Below are positions 1-21,095 of a DNA stretch of 64,000 bases, in pieces. Under the pieces are notes generated by a model. It worked only from the letters and a program-made list of their open reading frames with translations, searched no databases and was not told the DNA's origin. The stretch comes from Lichenostomus cassidix (taxonomy: Eukaryota > Chordata > Aves > Passeriformes > Meliphagidae), in the NCBI GenBank assembly GCA_008360975.2, contig CM039196.1, positions 13,434,263 to 13,498,262 of the forward strand, read 5' to 3'. A program made the translations under genes and the position numbers. Within the stretch, counting starts at the first letter, position 1. Each line of letters starts with the position of its first letter.

Positions 1-1050
1 GTAGGTATTAGCCCTGAGGAGCCCAGGTGGGGCTGCAGAGCCTCAGACTCATACACGTCTGGATGTAAACAGGTGCCTACAGGGTCATTTATTCTTGGTG
101 ACTCTGGGATGTGTGTGTTGATCTGCCAGTGGGGCAGCTCTAGTTCAGCCCATGGACAGCACTGCATAGTGACAGAACTGCAAAAACATCAGCTGAGGCT
201 GGGGCATCTCTGGCATCCCTCTGGTCCCACATCCTGCTCAGGCAGGGCCACCCAGAGCTGGGGTCCCAGGACCATGTCCTGGAATATCTCCAAGTTTCAA
301 GAGTGCACGCCTTCCCTGGGCAACCTGGGCCAGGTTCACCTTTGCAGAGAAAAGATTCTGACATGCAGAGGTACCCTCCTGCATTCTGCTTTGTGCCCAT
401 GATGTCTGGTCCTGCTGCAGGGCACCACTGGGAAGAGTCAGGTTCTGTACTCTCTGCACTTTGCTTTAGGTATACATATGTGGATGAGATCCCCCTAAGC
501 TTCATCTGCTCTGGGATGGACAATCCCAGTTCTGCCAACCTATCTTGATATGAAAGATGCTCCAATCCCTTCTTCCTCCTTGTGGCACTTCACTCTATTC
601 GGTATGTCCATGTCCTGTGTTGAGGACAGCACTGAGCACCAGATCCCAGTGGTGCCTAGAAGCAGCCAGTGTACAAATGAAGAGGTGGGGTGATGCCATC
701 CAGGTGTTTTCACAAACCTTTGTTATGTGTGGCCACTAAGCCCAGCCTCTGTCACCCACTTCATCCTCCAGAAAGGTCTCAGAGCTGCAGGTCCAGGACT
801 TCAGAGTGACTTGGGTGACATTCCCTGGAGCTGATTGGCCAGCCTGAGGCAGTTTTCTTCATGGTACCCTGGGACAGTAGCAGGACACAGGGACTCAAGA
901 GCTGAAAGTGATGACTCTCTAAGCCCCCCACTTTGTTTTTAGCCACCTGCTGACCCTGTAGATCCCCAGAGTGCTTTGCAGTGTAGACATAAGCACTGAT
1001 GGGACATTGGATCTCCTGCTAACGCTAACCTCATGCCCCATGTCCTGCAG
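1..1050 (+). other. POLE: POLE intronic sequence at window edge
   Basis: No POLE exon is recognisable before 1051, and the upstream exon lies outside the window. A minus-strand CR1 relic occupies about 195-480; the rest shows nothing I can assign. The first bases of the window resemble a splice donor, but without upstream sequence this cannot be judged. Confidence 0.6.
195..480 (-). mobile_element. CR1 LINE 3' fragment in POLE intron
   Basis: Read on the plus strand this looks like the reverse complement of a CR1 3' region: a 'cctgctcaggcagggcca' block, then 'ccaggaccatgtcctgga', 'aatatctccaag', 'ctgggcaacctgggccag', 'gtttgtgcccatga'-like sequence and 'gggcaccactgggaagagtc'. These blocks occur in CR1 order. 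It is heavily diverged and non-coding. Confidence 0.75.
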
Positions 1051-11016
<9,966 letters not shown>

Positions 11017-11275
11017 GGGCTGGGCTGCTCTTCCTGCCTAGTCCATGCTCTCACATCTATGGAGAGTTGTACTGGATGCCCTTGGCCATGGGCCAGGCCC
11101 CAGAGACACTGCACACTCCTCCTGCAGTGAGGGAAGGGAGACAGAGCTGTGCTTGGGACTGGACTGTCATTGTCCCCAGCTGCCTGGTGGGGGACTTGGG
11201 AGTTTCCAGTGGCTGGAGTTGGGCTCCACAGGTCTGTGCTGGCCCCAGGTGTGGTTTTAATGTTCAGTTTATGTA

Positions 11276-11281
11276 AATAAA
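11276..11281 (+). terminator. POLE: POLE polyadenylation signal
   Basis: A canonical AATAAA lies about 260 nt after the POLE stop codon. It is the first such hexamer downstream and gives a short 3' UTR. Confidence 0.85.
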
Positions 11282-12649
11282 TGGGTGCTAGAAGGCAGGT
11301 GTAGTTTTTAGGGAAGGAGTAATCCGGCTGTGGCCCACAGTTCTCACCCTTGGGGGATGGCTGCAGCTGAGGGAGGTGAGCTGTGTCCTTGCTGAGCAGG
11401 ACAGACCAGGGACCCGTTGCTGTCTGACCCCTCCCTGTCTGCTTGGAACCCTGGCCATGCTCCCTGCTGTCCCACTCCAGCTCCAGGGGAAGGGGCTGCC
11501 AGCACTGGATCCTCATGTGACAGTGAGGGTGTTGGGTGTATCCTGCTCTTCAGTACCTGCCTTTGGCCTTGTAGCCAGAGCCCCTCCTGTGCTTCCAGGG
11601 TCTTGGCTCTGCTCTCCACATGATACTAAGGTGCAATGACGGCTGACTTCTTGCAGTGGCAATGCCTCCCAAACCAGTTCGTGGGAGACCAGCTGCACAC
11701 TTCTGCCTACCCCAGTCAGCCTCTGCCTGTGCCAGGTGCTACAGGCAGCCTGGCAGCAGGGATTGGGTGTATGGGGAGCTGTGGGGACGGCTCCCTATAG
11801 ACATCCCTGCAGCACAACATGAGGCTGTATATGTCTCCACCATGGCAGTACAGGGCTGGAGGATGGGGATACAGCCACTAGCTGTGACACCCATGTCCCT
11901 CTTCCACCACAGTGAGCAGCCTTAAGCAGGGTTTATTGACAGCCTAGGGCTGACAGTGGTAGCAGGTGGGCTGTAGGACGTGTCCCACTCCTCTATGTGT
12001 GCACCTCCTCATGAAGGCAGCAGGCCCCTCAGAACTGGGGGCTGACTCATGGTCTCAGGCAGAGCACACCTTATCCACCCTGCCACCATGACCCTTTCCT
12101 GCTGTGGTGGTACCTGGAGAGGCATAGCATGGGATGTCATGGGATGGTCTGAGGCTGGAGCAACCCCAGAGTCATATCCCCCCACTGAGGAACCATCTGA
12201 GGAGGAGACCAATGAGCATTGTGGTGGTGGGACAGGGCCATTACCTGTAGCTGTAGCCAGGGAAGCCAAAGTCCTTTCAGGGTGGAGGCAGTGAGAGGAG
12301 GAGCACGGGGTGCACTTGCTGGTCAGACAGGTCCAGGTTGCACTTAGGGCTGATCACACTGACCCCACACAGCAGCAGGGACCATCAGCCCTCACATGCC
12401 ATGAGCACAGCATCGCAAAGGGCACAGGACCACCACAGCCATGGCATCCTTGTGGGCATGGCACCAGGAGCTTTTGGGCACCTCAGTACAAGATTATAAA
12501 TCTACTAGAGAGCATCCATTGAAGGCTGTGAGGATGGTGGAGGGTCTAGATGTGAAGCCATACATGGGCAGCTGAGGGCACTTGGTTTTTTCAGACCTCA
12601 CATGGGGGGGCTGCAGCTCTTCTTGAGGGGCAGGCACAGATCTATGCTC

Positions 12650-12930
12650 TATGAGCAGGGACAGGACCCAGGGAATGTCTGGAGCTGTGCCAGGGGAGGT
12701 TTAGGTTGGATGTCAGGGAAAGATTCTTCCCCCAGAGGGTGCTGGGGCATTGAACAGGCTCTCCAGGGAATGGGCATGGCCCCAAGGCTTGCCAGAGTTC
12801 CAAGAGCATTTAGACCACACTTAAGTACAGGGTGGGATTGTTGGGGTGTCTGGGGCAGGGCTAGGATTTAATGAGTCTTGTGTGTTCCTTCCAACTTGGG
12901 ATATTCCATGATTCTATGAAAATCACTGAC
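12650..12930 (+). mobile_element. CR1 LINE 3' end
   Basis: CR1 order: 'gggaggtttaggttggatgt', 'aaagattcttc', 'gaacaggctctccaggga', 'gtgttccttccaacttggga', ending 'attctatga' near 12918. It is in the classical 3'-end form and orientation. Confidence 0.85.
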
Positions 12931-13224
12931 TGTGTGCCCTTGGAAGAGCCCAAAAAGAGGGAAGAACTCTGAGCTGGGCAGACGTGGAGGCAGGATGGAG
13001 CAGCACTGCGGTTGTGCTGGTATGGGTTCTCTCACTCCCAGTGCGAGGCAGGCAGGGACGGTCTGCTCCTCTGTCCCCCTCCCGTGACCCAGCTCACACC
13101 GGAGGCCATCCCAGAGTGACACTGCTGTGCTCCTCCTGCGCCTGATGCCTGCTTTCCCCACAATCACGCCACTCCAGCTCCCGGGGACCCCAGTGGGGCA
13201 GGGCAGGGACAGGATGGGGCCGAA

Positions 13225-13350
13225 TGCGGGGCCAGGGCTGTAGTGCCGGAGGCTGCGGGATCCGCCCAGCCAGCAGGGGGCGCTGCAAGACAGCACCTAC
13301 TGGCTCGAGCAGAGCGGTTTGGCTGAGCTTGGCGGGACTGGGCTCAGCTG
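13225..13350 (+). repeat. Interspersed repeat copy A carrying a CTCF-like core
   Basis: It aligns by eye with 20980-21095. Shared blocks include 'gccggaggct', 'cagggggcgctgca' and 'agcagag(c/t)ggtt', followed by 'ggctg'. The family is unknown to me; it could be LTR-derived. It is immediately followed by the ~137-bp tandem array. Confidence 0.6.
13270..13287 (+). promoter_or_regulatory. CTCF-like motif
   Basis: CCAGCAGGGGGCGCTGCA matches the well-known CTCF core (CCASYAGRGGGCGC form) with the complete five-G run. It lies inside repeat copy A. Binding is inferred from the motif only. Confidence 0.5.
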
Positions 13351-13424
13351 ATTTCAGCTGCGTTCAGCTGGGTTGGGTTTGGCACAGTTTGAATAGATTT
13401 TTACTTCCACTAATTAAAGCCCTG

Positions 13425-14340
13425 ACATCCCAAGTAGCAGCCCAAGGCTGTTCCAAGGAAGCTACCAGAGATGTTTTCTCTCTTCTGAAGGGAACTATGC
13501 TGGATGATCTCAAGACTCCTAGTCACCTCCTGGGGCTTTTTGGTCTGTAATTTTGAGATCTTAAATCGCAGGTAGCAGACCCAGACTACTCCAGGGAATC
13601 TGCCTGTGATGTTTCGTTCTTTGGTAGAAGCTCTCTATTCCAGGATCCAGCTGAGACTTCTCCCAAGCAGCTCAGAGTTTTTTCACTACTACTGATAAAT
13701 CCTGAGTAGCAGTCCCAGACTCCTACAAGGAACATACCTGAGATGATTTTTCTCTTGAACAAAAATGTATCTACTGGTATCCACCTGCAGCTTCTCCTAG
13801 GCATCTCCCAGTATTTTCATCTCTAAATTAGGCACTGGATATCCCAGGCAGAAGCCCAAGACTCCTCCAGGGAAGCTGCCCCAGATGATTTTTCTCTCTT
13901 TGTGGAAACTGCATCTTTCAGGTTCCACACAAAGCACCTCCCATGCATCTTCTGGAGTCTTTCTATCTTTATTTCAGCACCTGAAATCCTGAATAAAAGA
14001 CCCAGATTTCTCAAGGGAAATTATCCAAGATGATTTTTCTCTGTTCACCTACATCCTCAAGGATCCTCCAAAGACTCCTCCCAAGCATCTCCTTGAAGGC
14101 TTTACACAGCTGCTTTAGTCCCCTGAGAACCCCATAGCAGCTCAACACTCCTCTAAGGAAGCAACCTGGGATGACTATTTCTTGTTTGGAAAGAACTCTC
14201 TCCTCTAGGACCCACCCAAGATTGCTCTCCCTTCTTACAGTGCCCGGTGGTTGTGGGTAGCAGCCCCAGACTTCTCTCAGGGAGGCCTCCCAGATGACCT
14301 TTCTCTTTTGGAGGATTCTGTATCTTGCATCTGTCTGATG
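13425..14340 (+). repeat. Diverged tandem array, about 7 copies of a ~137-bp unit
   Basis: Each unit starts with a 'tagcag' version (13435, 13573, 13707, ~13847, ~13993, 14135, 14258), then 'cccagactcctccaggga', then 'agatgatttttctctc', then a more variable tail. Spacings are 138, 134, 140, 146, 142 and 123 bp. Copies are well diverged, so the array is old. No ORF runs through it. Confidence 0.85.
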
Positions 14341-14559
14341 CAGCACTGTGGATCTGTTTGCAGCACTATGGATCATGCACATTGTCAAAAGCCCCAGAAA
14401 TGAGTCTCGGGGCACTTCAAGGATCTTGGATGGTTTATGACACCTTCTAAGACGTAACAAAAAGTCCAAAAAGGAGATGACGAAGAAACAATCCCAGGGA
14501 AACGCTAGCAACAGTGGCAGCAGTCAGACCGAGGAATGTCCCTTCCTCCCCCTCACTCC

Positions 14560-14706
14560 CCGGCAGAGAAGCTTGGGGGAGAGTTTCAAAACACCCCATG
14601 CCAGCAGAGCTTATCCCAGCTGCTGAACACAGTTAAAGCTACAGGACCACATTTCTAGGCATACAAGCAAGTGATAGGGAATACAGGATTATCATAACAT
14701 CATCCC
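14560..14706. mobile_element. Truncated LTR related to the POLE-intron solo LTR
   Basis: The segment 'acaggaccacatttctaggc...catcatcccgaaaca' parallels the last ~70 bp of the 5083-5518 LTR ('acaggaaccatttctgggca...tatcaccccaagaca'). The 5' part cannot be aligned by eye, so this is a partial or diverged copy. Confidence 0.5.
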
Positions 14707-15508
14707 GAAACAGGGAGTTTTACTGGCCTGAGCCAGTTGTGTAAGGGAGGGCATTGGCATTATAAAAAGCATTATCCCACCTTCCTTCCCTGGCTCAAAG
14801 CCCAGCTTGTCCCCTCCCATGGTGGGTATGCACCCCCTCTGCCCCTGCGCTGCTCCCTTAGATGTTGTCAGCAAAGCACTCAGGTTGATCTGCTCCATGG
14901 CCTTCCCAGCCACTGAGGTCAGGTCTGGAGTTCCCCAGATCCTCCTTTTGACCCTTTTTGTAGAAGGATGTCACATTTGCCAGCCTCCTGGTGAGCCAGG
15001 ACTGCTGATAGATGATAAATAAAAAAGAAGACTTAAAGTACAGCTGTGGTGGTTCTTAGACGCTTAAAGGACAAGATGCTTTCTTAAAGTTAAAAGAGTG
15101 CCTGTGCCAGTTAAAATGAGACGTATTTTTTTTAGATTTAATTAAATTATTTACTTTATCCCCTAAGCTCATTTTCCACAATGGATGCACAACTTGCAAG
15201 TGTTGCCCATAATCCTGTAGTGGCATTTTTCAGGCTGAGAAATCCAAATATCTTTGCATGCATGCTGTGGCTTCAGCCAGCTCAGTCCTCCTCTGCTGCC
15301 CCCACAACAACACCATCGCATGGCCACTGCCTGGGTGTCTCTCTGTTAATGATCCATCAGTCACTTTTCCCCTTTCTGAGGTCTGTCCTACCTGTCTAAT
15401 TCTTGGCCAGATCTCCTCCACTGATTCTTATCTGTAATGCAACTCATCTGCCTGTCCATCCTCCCATGTTCACATGTCCTTGTTTGTCTGTGTCTCTTGA
15501 TTGTATGT

Positions 15509-16381
15509 TGTCTTGGTTTGAAAGACAGGTATCTGCTAAGGAAGGTGGAAACCTCCCTTAGAACAGAGAATGTGAACCCCCCTTCCCTCTGAATTATTAT
15601 AACTTTGGAATCAAGCGCTTTCAGGCAAAGATGTGGGAAAAGTAATAACAGTTTTTACTAGTATCTATAACGAAGTAAACAATCAGCAACAACAAGCAAA
15701 ATCCAGAAATCCGGTGGCAGATGTTCTTGGGCTGCCAAGCACTTTCCCGTTTGGTGCAGTCACGGTCACAGCCAGCAGGGGCGCTGTTGAGCTCCCAGCC
15801 GGGCAGGGCAGATGCGATGACTGCTGAGCAGCTGTAGGTGACGCTGTGGCGCGAGGTCAGGTCTGTCTCATGGGGTTGGTAATGGCGGCAGGGCTGGGCA
15901 GCAAGCAGTGCGCGGCAGAGAGCTCAGAGCAGCGAGCTGGAGCGGCAGGAATGGCTCAGCCGGGCTAGCCAGCAAAGGTGGCAGCAACTCTGCAGTTCAT
16001 TCCAACAGGCGGAGGTGAGGGCAGTGACAGCTGGGCTCCTCCGCAGTTTCTGCAAAAGCACAGCCGGGCAGGGGAAAGGGTTGGGATCCCGCACCCTTCC
16101 CCACACAGGAGCTCACCCAGCCAGGAACAGAAGGCAGTGCACAGGCGGACTTTTCCACGGTCGCAGCCAAAGGAAAGGAGCAGCTTCCCTCTGTCCCCTC
16201 TGGTGCCCAGCAAGCAAGTGAAGGTCTCAACAGTCAGAATGCCTCCTCCCCTCACCACAGCCAGCCACAGCAGCCACATTCTTTGTGTCTTACAAAAAGA
16301 GTTAATGGTCCTTGAGTACCTAGTCGTTGTGGTTTCTTAGTAACAGGGATGGAGAAAATTCCAGCCCCCCAACCTCTGACA
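15509..16381 (+). mobile_element. Solo LTR, 873 bp
   Basis: It begins 'tgtcttggtttgaaagacag' and ends '...aacctctgaca', i.e. TG...CA termini. The flanks are tatgt and catgt, a 5-bp target duplication with one mismatch. The start resembles a songbird LTR family I recognise ('tgtcttggtttgaaagacag' followed by 'tatctgctaaggaagg'). It has no coding region and contains a CTCF-like motif at 15772-15788 that is missing one G of the canonical run. Confidence 0.8.
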
Positions 16382-16499
16382 CATGTTCACCTGTGTCAGA
16401 CTAATTTACAGGTAGTTTACGGTTGGATGAAATATTGAGTTTTGGGGAGTTTTTTAAAATGGCAGGGGTTTTGGGACATTTTCTTTTCTCCTGATGCTG

Positions 16500-16886
16500 T
16501 GTTGTGGTTTAGGAATGGTATTCTCCAAGGCAGTACTCCCCCTAAAACTGTGTGCCACTCCCCTCTCCAACTGGAGGCACAAAAGGAAAAGGTCCCAGGT
16601 TGAGATAAGAACAATTTACTGGAAACAGCAACGAGGTAAGAAAACATAATAACAACAATAATAAAAACAAAAGGTATAAGAGAATAAATTATTCACATGG
16701 GAAAAACTCCCCATTAATAGTTACAACAGATGTTTCCTCAAGTGGAAGGAAGCCCTTCTCAGAAGAGAGTCCCTTTCCCCTGTCCCCAGCCATGACATGA
16801 GGTAGTATAAAATAACATCAGGGTCCTGCACATGCCCCCTCCCGGCTACTGCAAAAATGACCCCTGTCCTGACCAGAACCAGGACA
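16500..16886. mobile_element. Second LTR, about 387 bp
   Basis: It starts 'tgttgtggtttaggaatg', contains 'gataagaacaatttactgga' and an A/T-rich 'aataataaaaac' stretch, and ends 'cctgaccagaaccaggaca'. The layout and termini are those of a songbird LTR family. I could not find a clean target duplication. It may belong to the retroviral relic whose gag remains at 18480-19240. Confidence 0.65.
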
Positions 16887-17265
16887 CCTTGCCTGCAGGT
16901 GAGCATACAAGAAAGGCACTGGACAGACCTGAAGCCCTCATGGGACATTCCCAGGCTGTGCTCTGTTGTGCTCTGTCAGGGGTTGGTGACAGAAATCTCA
17001 CTAGATACAGCTCAGTCCTTGTTGCCTGAGCAGGAAAACAATCAGCTCCAGGCTTCCCAAAACCTACTTGGCCTCAGGGACAGTTGGGCTACCTCACATG
17101 GGACAGTGTCGGATTCCACAGTGGAGGCAGAGATGTATCACACTCATTTGAAGCAGACTAATTTAACTTCTCAGGCTTAAACTGACAAAGAAATTAAACA
17201 GTTTCTTCTTGTGCTCATTAAAGCCATGAGCCCTGGAGCCTTTCCCAGAGGACAGCCTCACCTAC

Positions 17266-17457
17266 CAGCAGGTCTCTAGCTCTGTGGAGAATCTCAGGTG
17301 ATAAAGAGCTCATCACGGTTCCTGCACTCCGAAACTCTTGGGGGTAACCACACACCGTGTAGAGGGTGAGGTGGTGTAAGGATGTTTCAACAAATTCTGC
17401 TGAGAGCTGATGGTGATAAAGCTGTTCCAGCACACTGAGGTAGTTGTTCCAGCAGAA
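17266..17457 (-). CDS. Orphan exon-like block, 64 codons, unknown protein
   Basis: On the minus strand a 192-nt open block lies between an acceptor-like 'ctgcctgcag' and a donor-like 'gtaggt', phase 0 at both ends. The 64 residues read like globular protein rather than random translation, with pieces such as 'FCWNNYLSVLEQL', 'AEFVETSLHHLTLYTVCGY' and 'LSPEILHRARDLL', suggesting alpha-helical (HEAT/ARM-like) packing. I do not recognise the family and saw no partner exons within several kb. It could be a remnant of a rearranged gene, one exon of a gene with large introns, or coincidence. Confidence 0.35.
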
Positions 17458-18479
17458 CTGCAGGCAGTTTAGATCACAAAATCAGAGGCGCAAGCTTCTG
17501 GATGACAAAGAATGGAAGCAGACAGGGACGGGCCAGGGACAGGTGCCAGTCCCATCCCAAAGGGGGCCCCTTTCTGCCACCCCTCAGCTGGAGGGTCCCT
17601 CTGGTTAGCAGAATGTGGGTGGCACATGGGGGGCACTGACCCAGCCCCAAAAGGGAGCAGCAATAAGGCTGTGGCACATGGAAGCAGCTCTCCTTCCTCT
17701 GGAGGTGTCAGCAGCAGAAGCTCTCGGGGCTGTGAATAGGTCAGGCCTCCTAAAGTGTTGCACCCCAACAGCCCCCCTAGGACAGCACTCCCAGAAACTG
17801 CTGCTCTACCCGTGGCACATGTAGAATTTTAGGGGTTGCAGCTCAGTAGGACCTACAGACCATGACAACCCTCAGAGGGTCCCTTCACGTGACTCTCAGG
17901 AAAAAACAGTATCTCTCAGTCCTAAGGGTCTCCCCTTGCAGAAGTCTGGCCTTGCAGAGTTCACCAGAAGTCTGGCCCTAAGAGAAGGCTCCCACCCCCT
18001 TTGTGTGGAAGCCCATCCATACCTAGAGGGATTCCCCACTCACCAGACCCCACAACTGGAGTGGTGCTTCTCAGCTGGAAATCCCTGACACTTGACCCTT
18101 TTATCCATGAACCTTTCCTCACCAGAGGCTTTCCTGGGCAGCAAACACCTTTTCTGCAGCTTCTATCTCCCCTGTAAGTTTTCCAGAAATGGAACAGTGT
18201 TTTCAAGCCATGGAAACCACCATGTTGCTGTAAGATCCATCAGCATCAGATTTTGATGGCTAAATACAGGTGAGTCCCATCTTCAGCCTGTCTCATGCCT
18301 GAGGTCTGTGTGTTTTACAGCCTTTCAGCAAGCTGTTGCCACAGTGAAATCTACCCAAAATAATGACAAAATCAACACTGAAAACTGATCATTTTAAGCT
18401 GTGGTGACTGCCTGGAAACGAATAGCTGACCAAGTGAGCCAAAATCTCTTTTCTTGATCACTAGGATGGTGCTTCTTCA

Positions 18480-19240
18480 TTTGCATTGCTTGCTTCTCCA
18501 GAGGTATTGGACCATTAAAGGAATGGTCATGTACCATTGTCCTCTGGGAAGACAATCTCTACCACCGCCATTTCTCTCAAGCGTTGAATCCCTTGTTCTA
18601 TGGTTCTCCATGGGGTTTGTTGCGTATAGAGATTGTCGGGATGTAGGTATCTTCCCCTCGCACCTCTGATAGCTCATCTCCAGAGGCTGCAACAGTCAGT
18701 CCCATCTCGTATAGTTTGGCTGATATCTGGGTCACGTGACACAGTCCCCAAATGCCTTACCTCAGTAGGGTCTAGAAGTGTAACATCGCCTGCAGCATCC
18801 CAAAGACGGACTAACCAACTAATCACAGATTGATCATCTCATTGGACATAATCTTTTCTTAGGCCGTGAAGGTCTCTCACAGTCATGGATTCAACAATGA
18901 CCTCTGACTCAGCTGCTGACCTTGAGGATCCCTCCCCACCGTCGTCTGGGCGATCAGTCTTGACTTGGTTTTCCTGCTTCTCGTAACAGGAGCAACTGGC
19001 ACTGGCTTAGGCTCCCTTACTTCCTGTTCTATAATATCCGACAGTGTACGATAACCATATGCCAGGGCCCAACATATTGCACTGCAGTTGTCTCTGCACT
19101 TCTCTTTCAGATACTTCCCCACCTCAGCTGGTCTTGGGATTTGTCCAGGGGGAAATTCCCAGTCTATTGGGTCAGAGGATTTCTTTAAAGTTTTACCTAT
19201 GTCCTCCCATACTCCACACCATTCAAATTTTCTCACATCT
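18480..19240 (-). pseudogene. Endogenous retrovirus gag relic
   Basis: The minus strand carries a 117-codon open stretch (19236 down to 18883). Further gag-like sequence continues downstream in shifted or interrupted frames to about 18480, so the reading is broken by stops or frameshifts. The stretch looks like an avian endogenous-retrovirus Gag amino-terminal region, and the downstream part resembles Gag from related songbird elements. No protease, polymerase or envelope was seen, so this is a dead relic. The LTR at 16500-16886 could be its 3' remnant. Confidence 0.55.
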
Positions 19241-19364
19241 GGGTTAGGTGCCTGCTCCTGCAGCTCACCTCAGATGAGTGCTTGCACCTCTTCAGGGCTC
19301 CCAAGGAGCATCTGGACTCCAGCCTCCCAGGAAATGTCTATAGATCCCAAATATCAACCTCATT

Positions 19365-19389
19365 AAAAAAAAAAAAAAAAAAAAAAAAA
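19365..19389 (+). repeat. Poly(A) tract of 25 A
   Basis: An uninterrupted run of 25 A is followed by G-A6-G-A5. It abuts the retroviral relic. It may be a retroposition tail or simple repeat; no source element was recognised upstream. Confidence 0.9.
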
Positions 19390-19879
19390 GAAAAAAGAAA
19401 AAGGTGGTCATGTTGAGCTACAGGGAATGGGAAGTTCTTAAGCTTGTGGAATAACAACCTGCATTTTATTATCCAAAAGCACAGTAGAGTGCAAGCAGAG
19501 ACAGGAGGCAAAGTGAATGTGCAGCCCCACAAACCCTTCTCTGTCCTGGGGAGACCTTTGTGGTGCTGTGTCCAGTCTGGAACTCCAGGTTAATACTTAA
19601 AGAATGTCACTCACACACAGAAGTAAATCAAGTGCATGCCAGGTGCTGGGGCTGGGAGTTGGAGATACATGAGGGGAGGGGGGGAACTGGGTTTGTGTCA
19701 AAAGCTGTGGGGATCCCCATTGCTGCCTTCAGCAGCACCCACTTAACGGGAACATGCCGAGGGGAGAGTACTGGGTCCTTAGAGGTCCATGGTGATAGGA
19801 CAAAAGTTGATGGGCACACAAAATTCCCTAGAACATAGGGAATTTCTGCTGGGTATGTAAGAGAAAAACTATCATGAGA

Positions 19880-20056
19880 TGGTTCAAGTGCTGGAACAAG
19901 GCCCAAAGAGTCTGCGGGGTCACCATCCCTGGAGACACTAAAAGCTCAACTAGAGAGGGACCTGAGCAACTGCTTTTAATGGAACCTGCTTGGAGTGGGA
20001 GACTGCTCTGGAGACCTCTAAAGGTCCCTTCCCACCTATATTATTCTGAGATATAC
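19880..20056 (+). mobile_element. CR1 LINE 3' end
   Basis: CR1 order: 'caccatccctggagaca', 'gagacctctaaaggtccctt', 'cccacctatattattctgag'. This is a short, diverged 3' end on the plus strand. Confidence 0.7.
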
Positions 20057-20689
20057 TGAACAGCAGTGATAGCACACACTTGGCAAGAAAACCTGCAATG
20101 CATTTCAATGAAACCAAGTGGGTGACCATAAGCCTATGGCTGATACCAGGTGAGAGGAACATCCAATCAGAAAGGGAGAGGAGGACAGAGAGTTGGTGTG
20201 CTAGAAGGTAACCAATGACAAACCCAGACTACCCTCCAGATTTCTCATTGTTCTCCATATCTTTGTGTGGGGGAAGTGGTTTGTTTACGTCTGTTTGGAG
20301 GACAACTTGTAGGAGTGTACCTAGGTGCACAGAGCAGATGTCTTCACCTCACCCTGAGCAGTTCTGGCAAAGTGCAGACAGTCTGCCAATTCTCTCCAGG
20401 CTGCTGGTGGGGCGGGGCTGTGGAGTTCCCTCACTCCTTCCACAGCCCATCCTGCTTTTCCAACTGCTTGGCTCGTAGAGGACATGCTGCTGGACAAGGC
20501 ACTTGGAGAACAAAGGAGGAGCAGGAAGTGTATTGCTGTAGGGTTCAAAGCAGTGGCAGCAAGTGAGAAACCTGTGTGGAAAGAAAAACTGTCCAGCTTG
20601 CAGAGATTTGGGTGCACACAGGGACAGATTTCCTCATCTCTCTGCAGCTCTGACAATCCACCAAGTAGGGTCTGTGTTTCCATATAGTG

Positions 20690-20795
20690 TCTTCACAAAC
20701 TAAGGGAATTAGCTTGGAAGGAACCTCTGGAGGTCTTCTGCTCCAAACCCCTTTTCTCAAAAGCAGGGCCTTCAGCTCTGACATGACACCATGGT
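20690..20795 (-). mobile_element. CR1 LINE fragment, antisense
   Basis: Plus-strand text 'ttggaaggaacctctggagg' then 'tcttctgctccaaacccc' and 'aaaagcagggcc' is the reverse complement of a CR1 3' region. Confidence 0.65.
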
Positions 20796-20979
20796 TGGGC
20801 GCCATTCCCTGGCACATGCAGAGCGCTGGTCACTACGGCTGCTGAGCTCTCACACAGGGACCACGTCGACCCAAACCCAGGAGACAGTCCCTGCCGCCAG
20901 GAACTCCCGTATCCCGCCGGGACAGGGACCTAGCTCTGTCCCCGGGCTCCGCGGACTGCGCTCCCCTGGCCGGTCCCTC

Positions 20980-21095
20980 CGCAGCGCCGGAGGCTCCAGG
21001 AGCCGCCTGGCCGGCAGGGGGCGCTGCACGACCGCATCGACGGGCTCTAGCAGAGTGGTTCGGCTGCGTTCGGCCGAGCTCAGTTCAGCTCGGCT
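20980..21095 (+). repeat. Interspersed repeat copy B carrying a CTCF-like core
   Basis: Homologous by eye to 13225-13350. It carries CCGGCAGGGGGCGCTGCA at 21011-21028, preceded by 'gcctgg', an extended match to the CTCF consensus. The flanking ~200 bp is unusually GC/CpG-rich for this interval. Confidence 0.6.

Noticed and set aside
1..6. Window begins with a donor-like gtaggt
   Set aside because: No preceding exon is available, so it cannot be told from chance.
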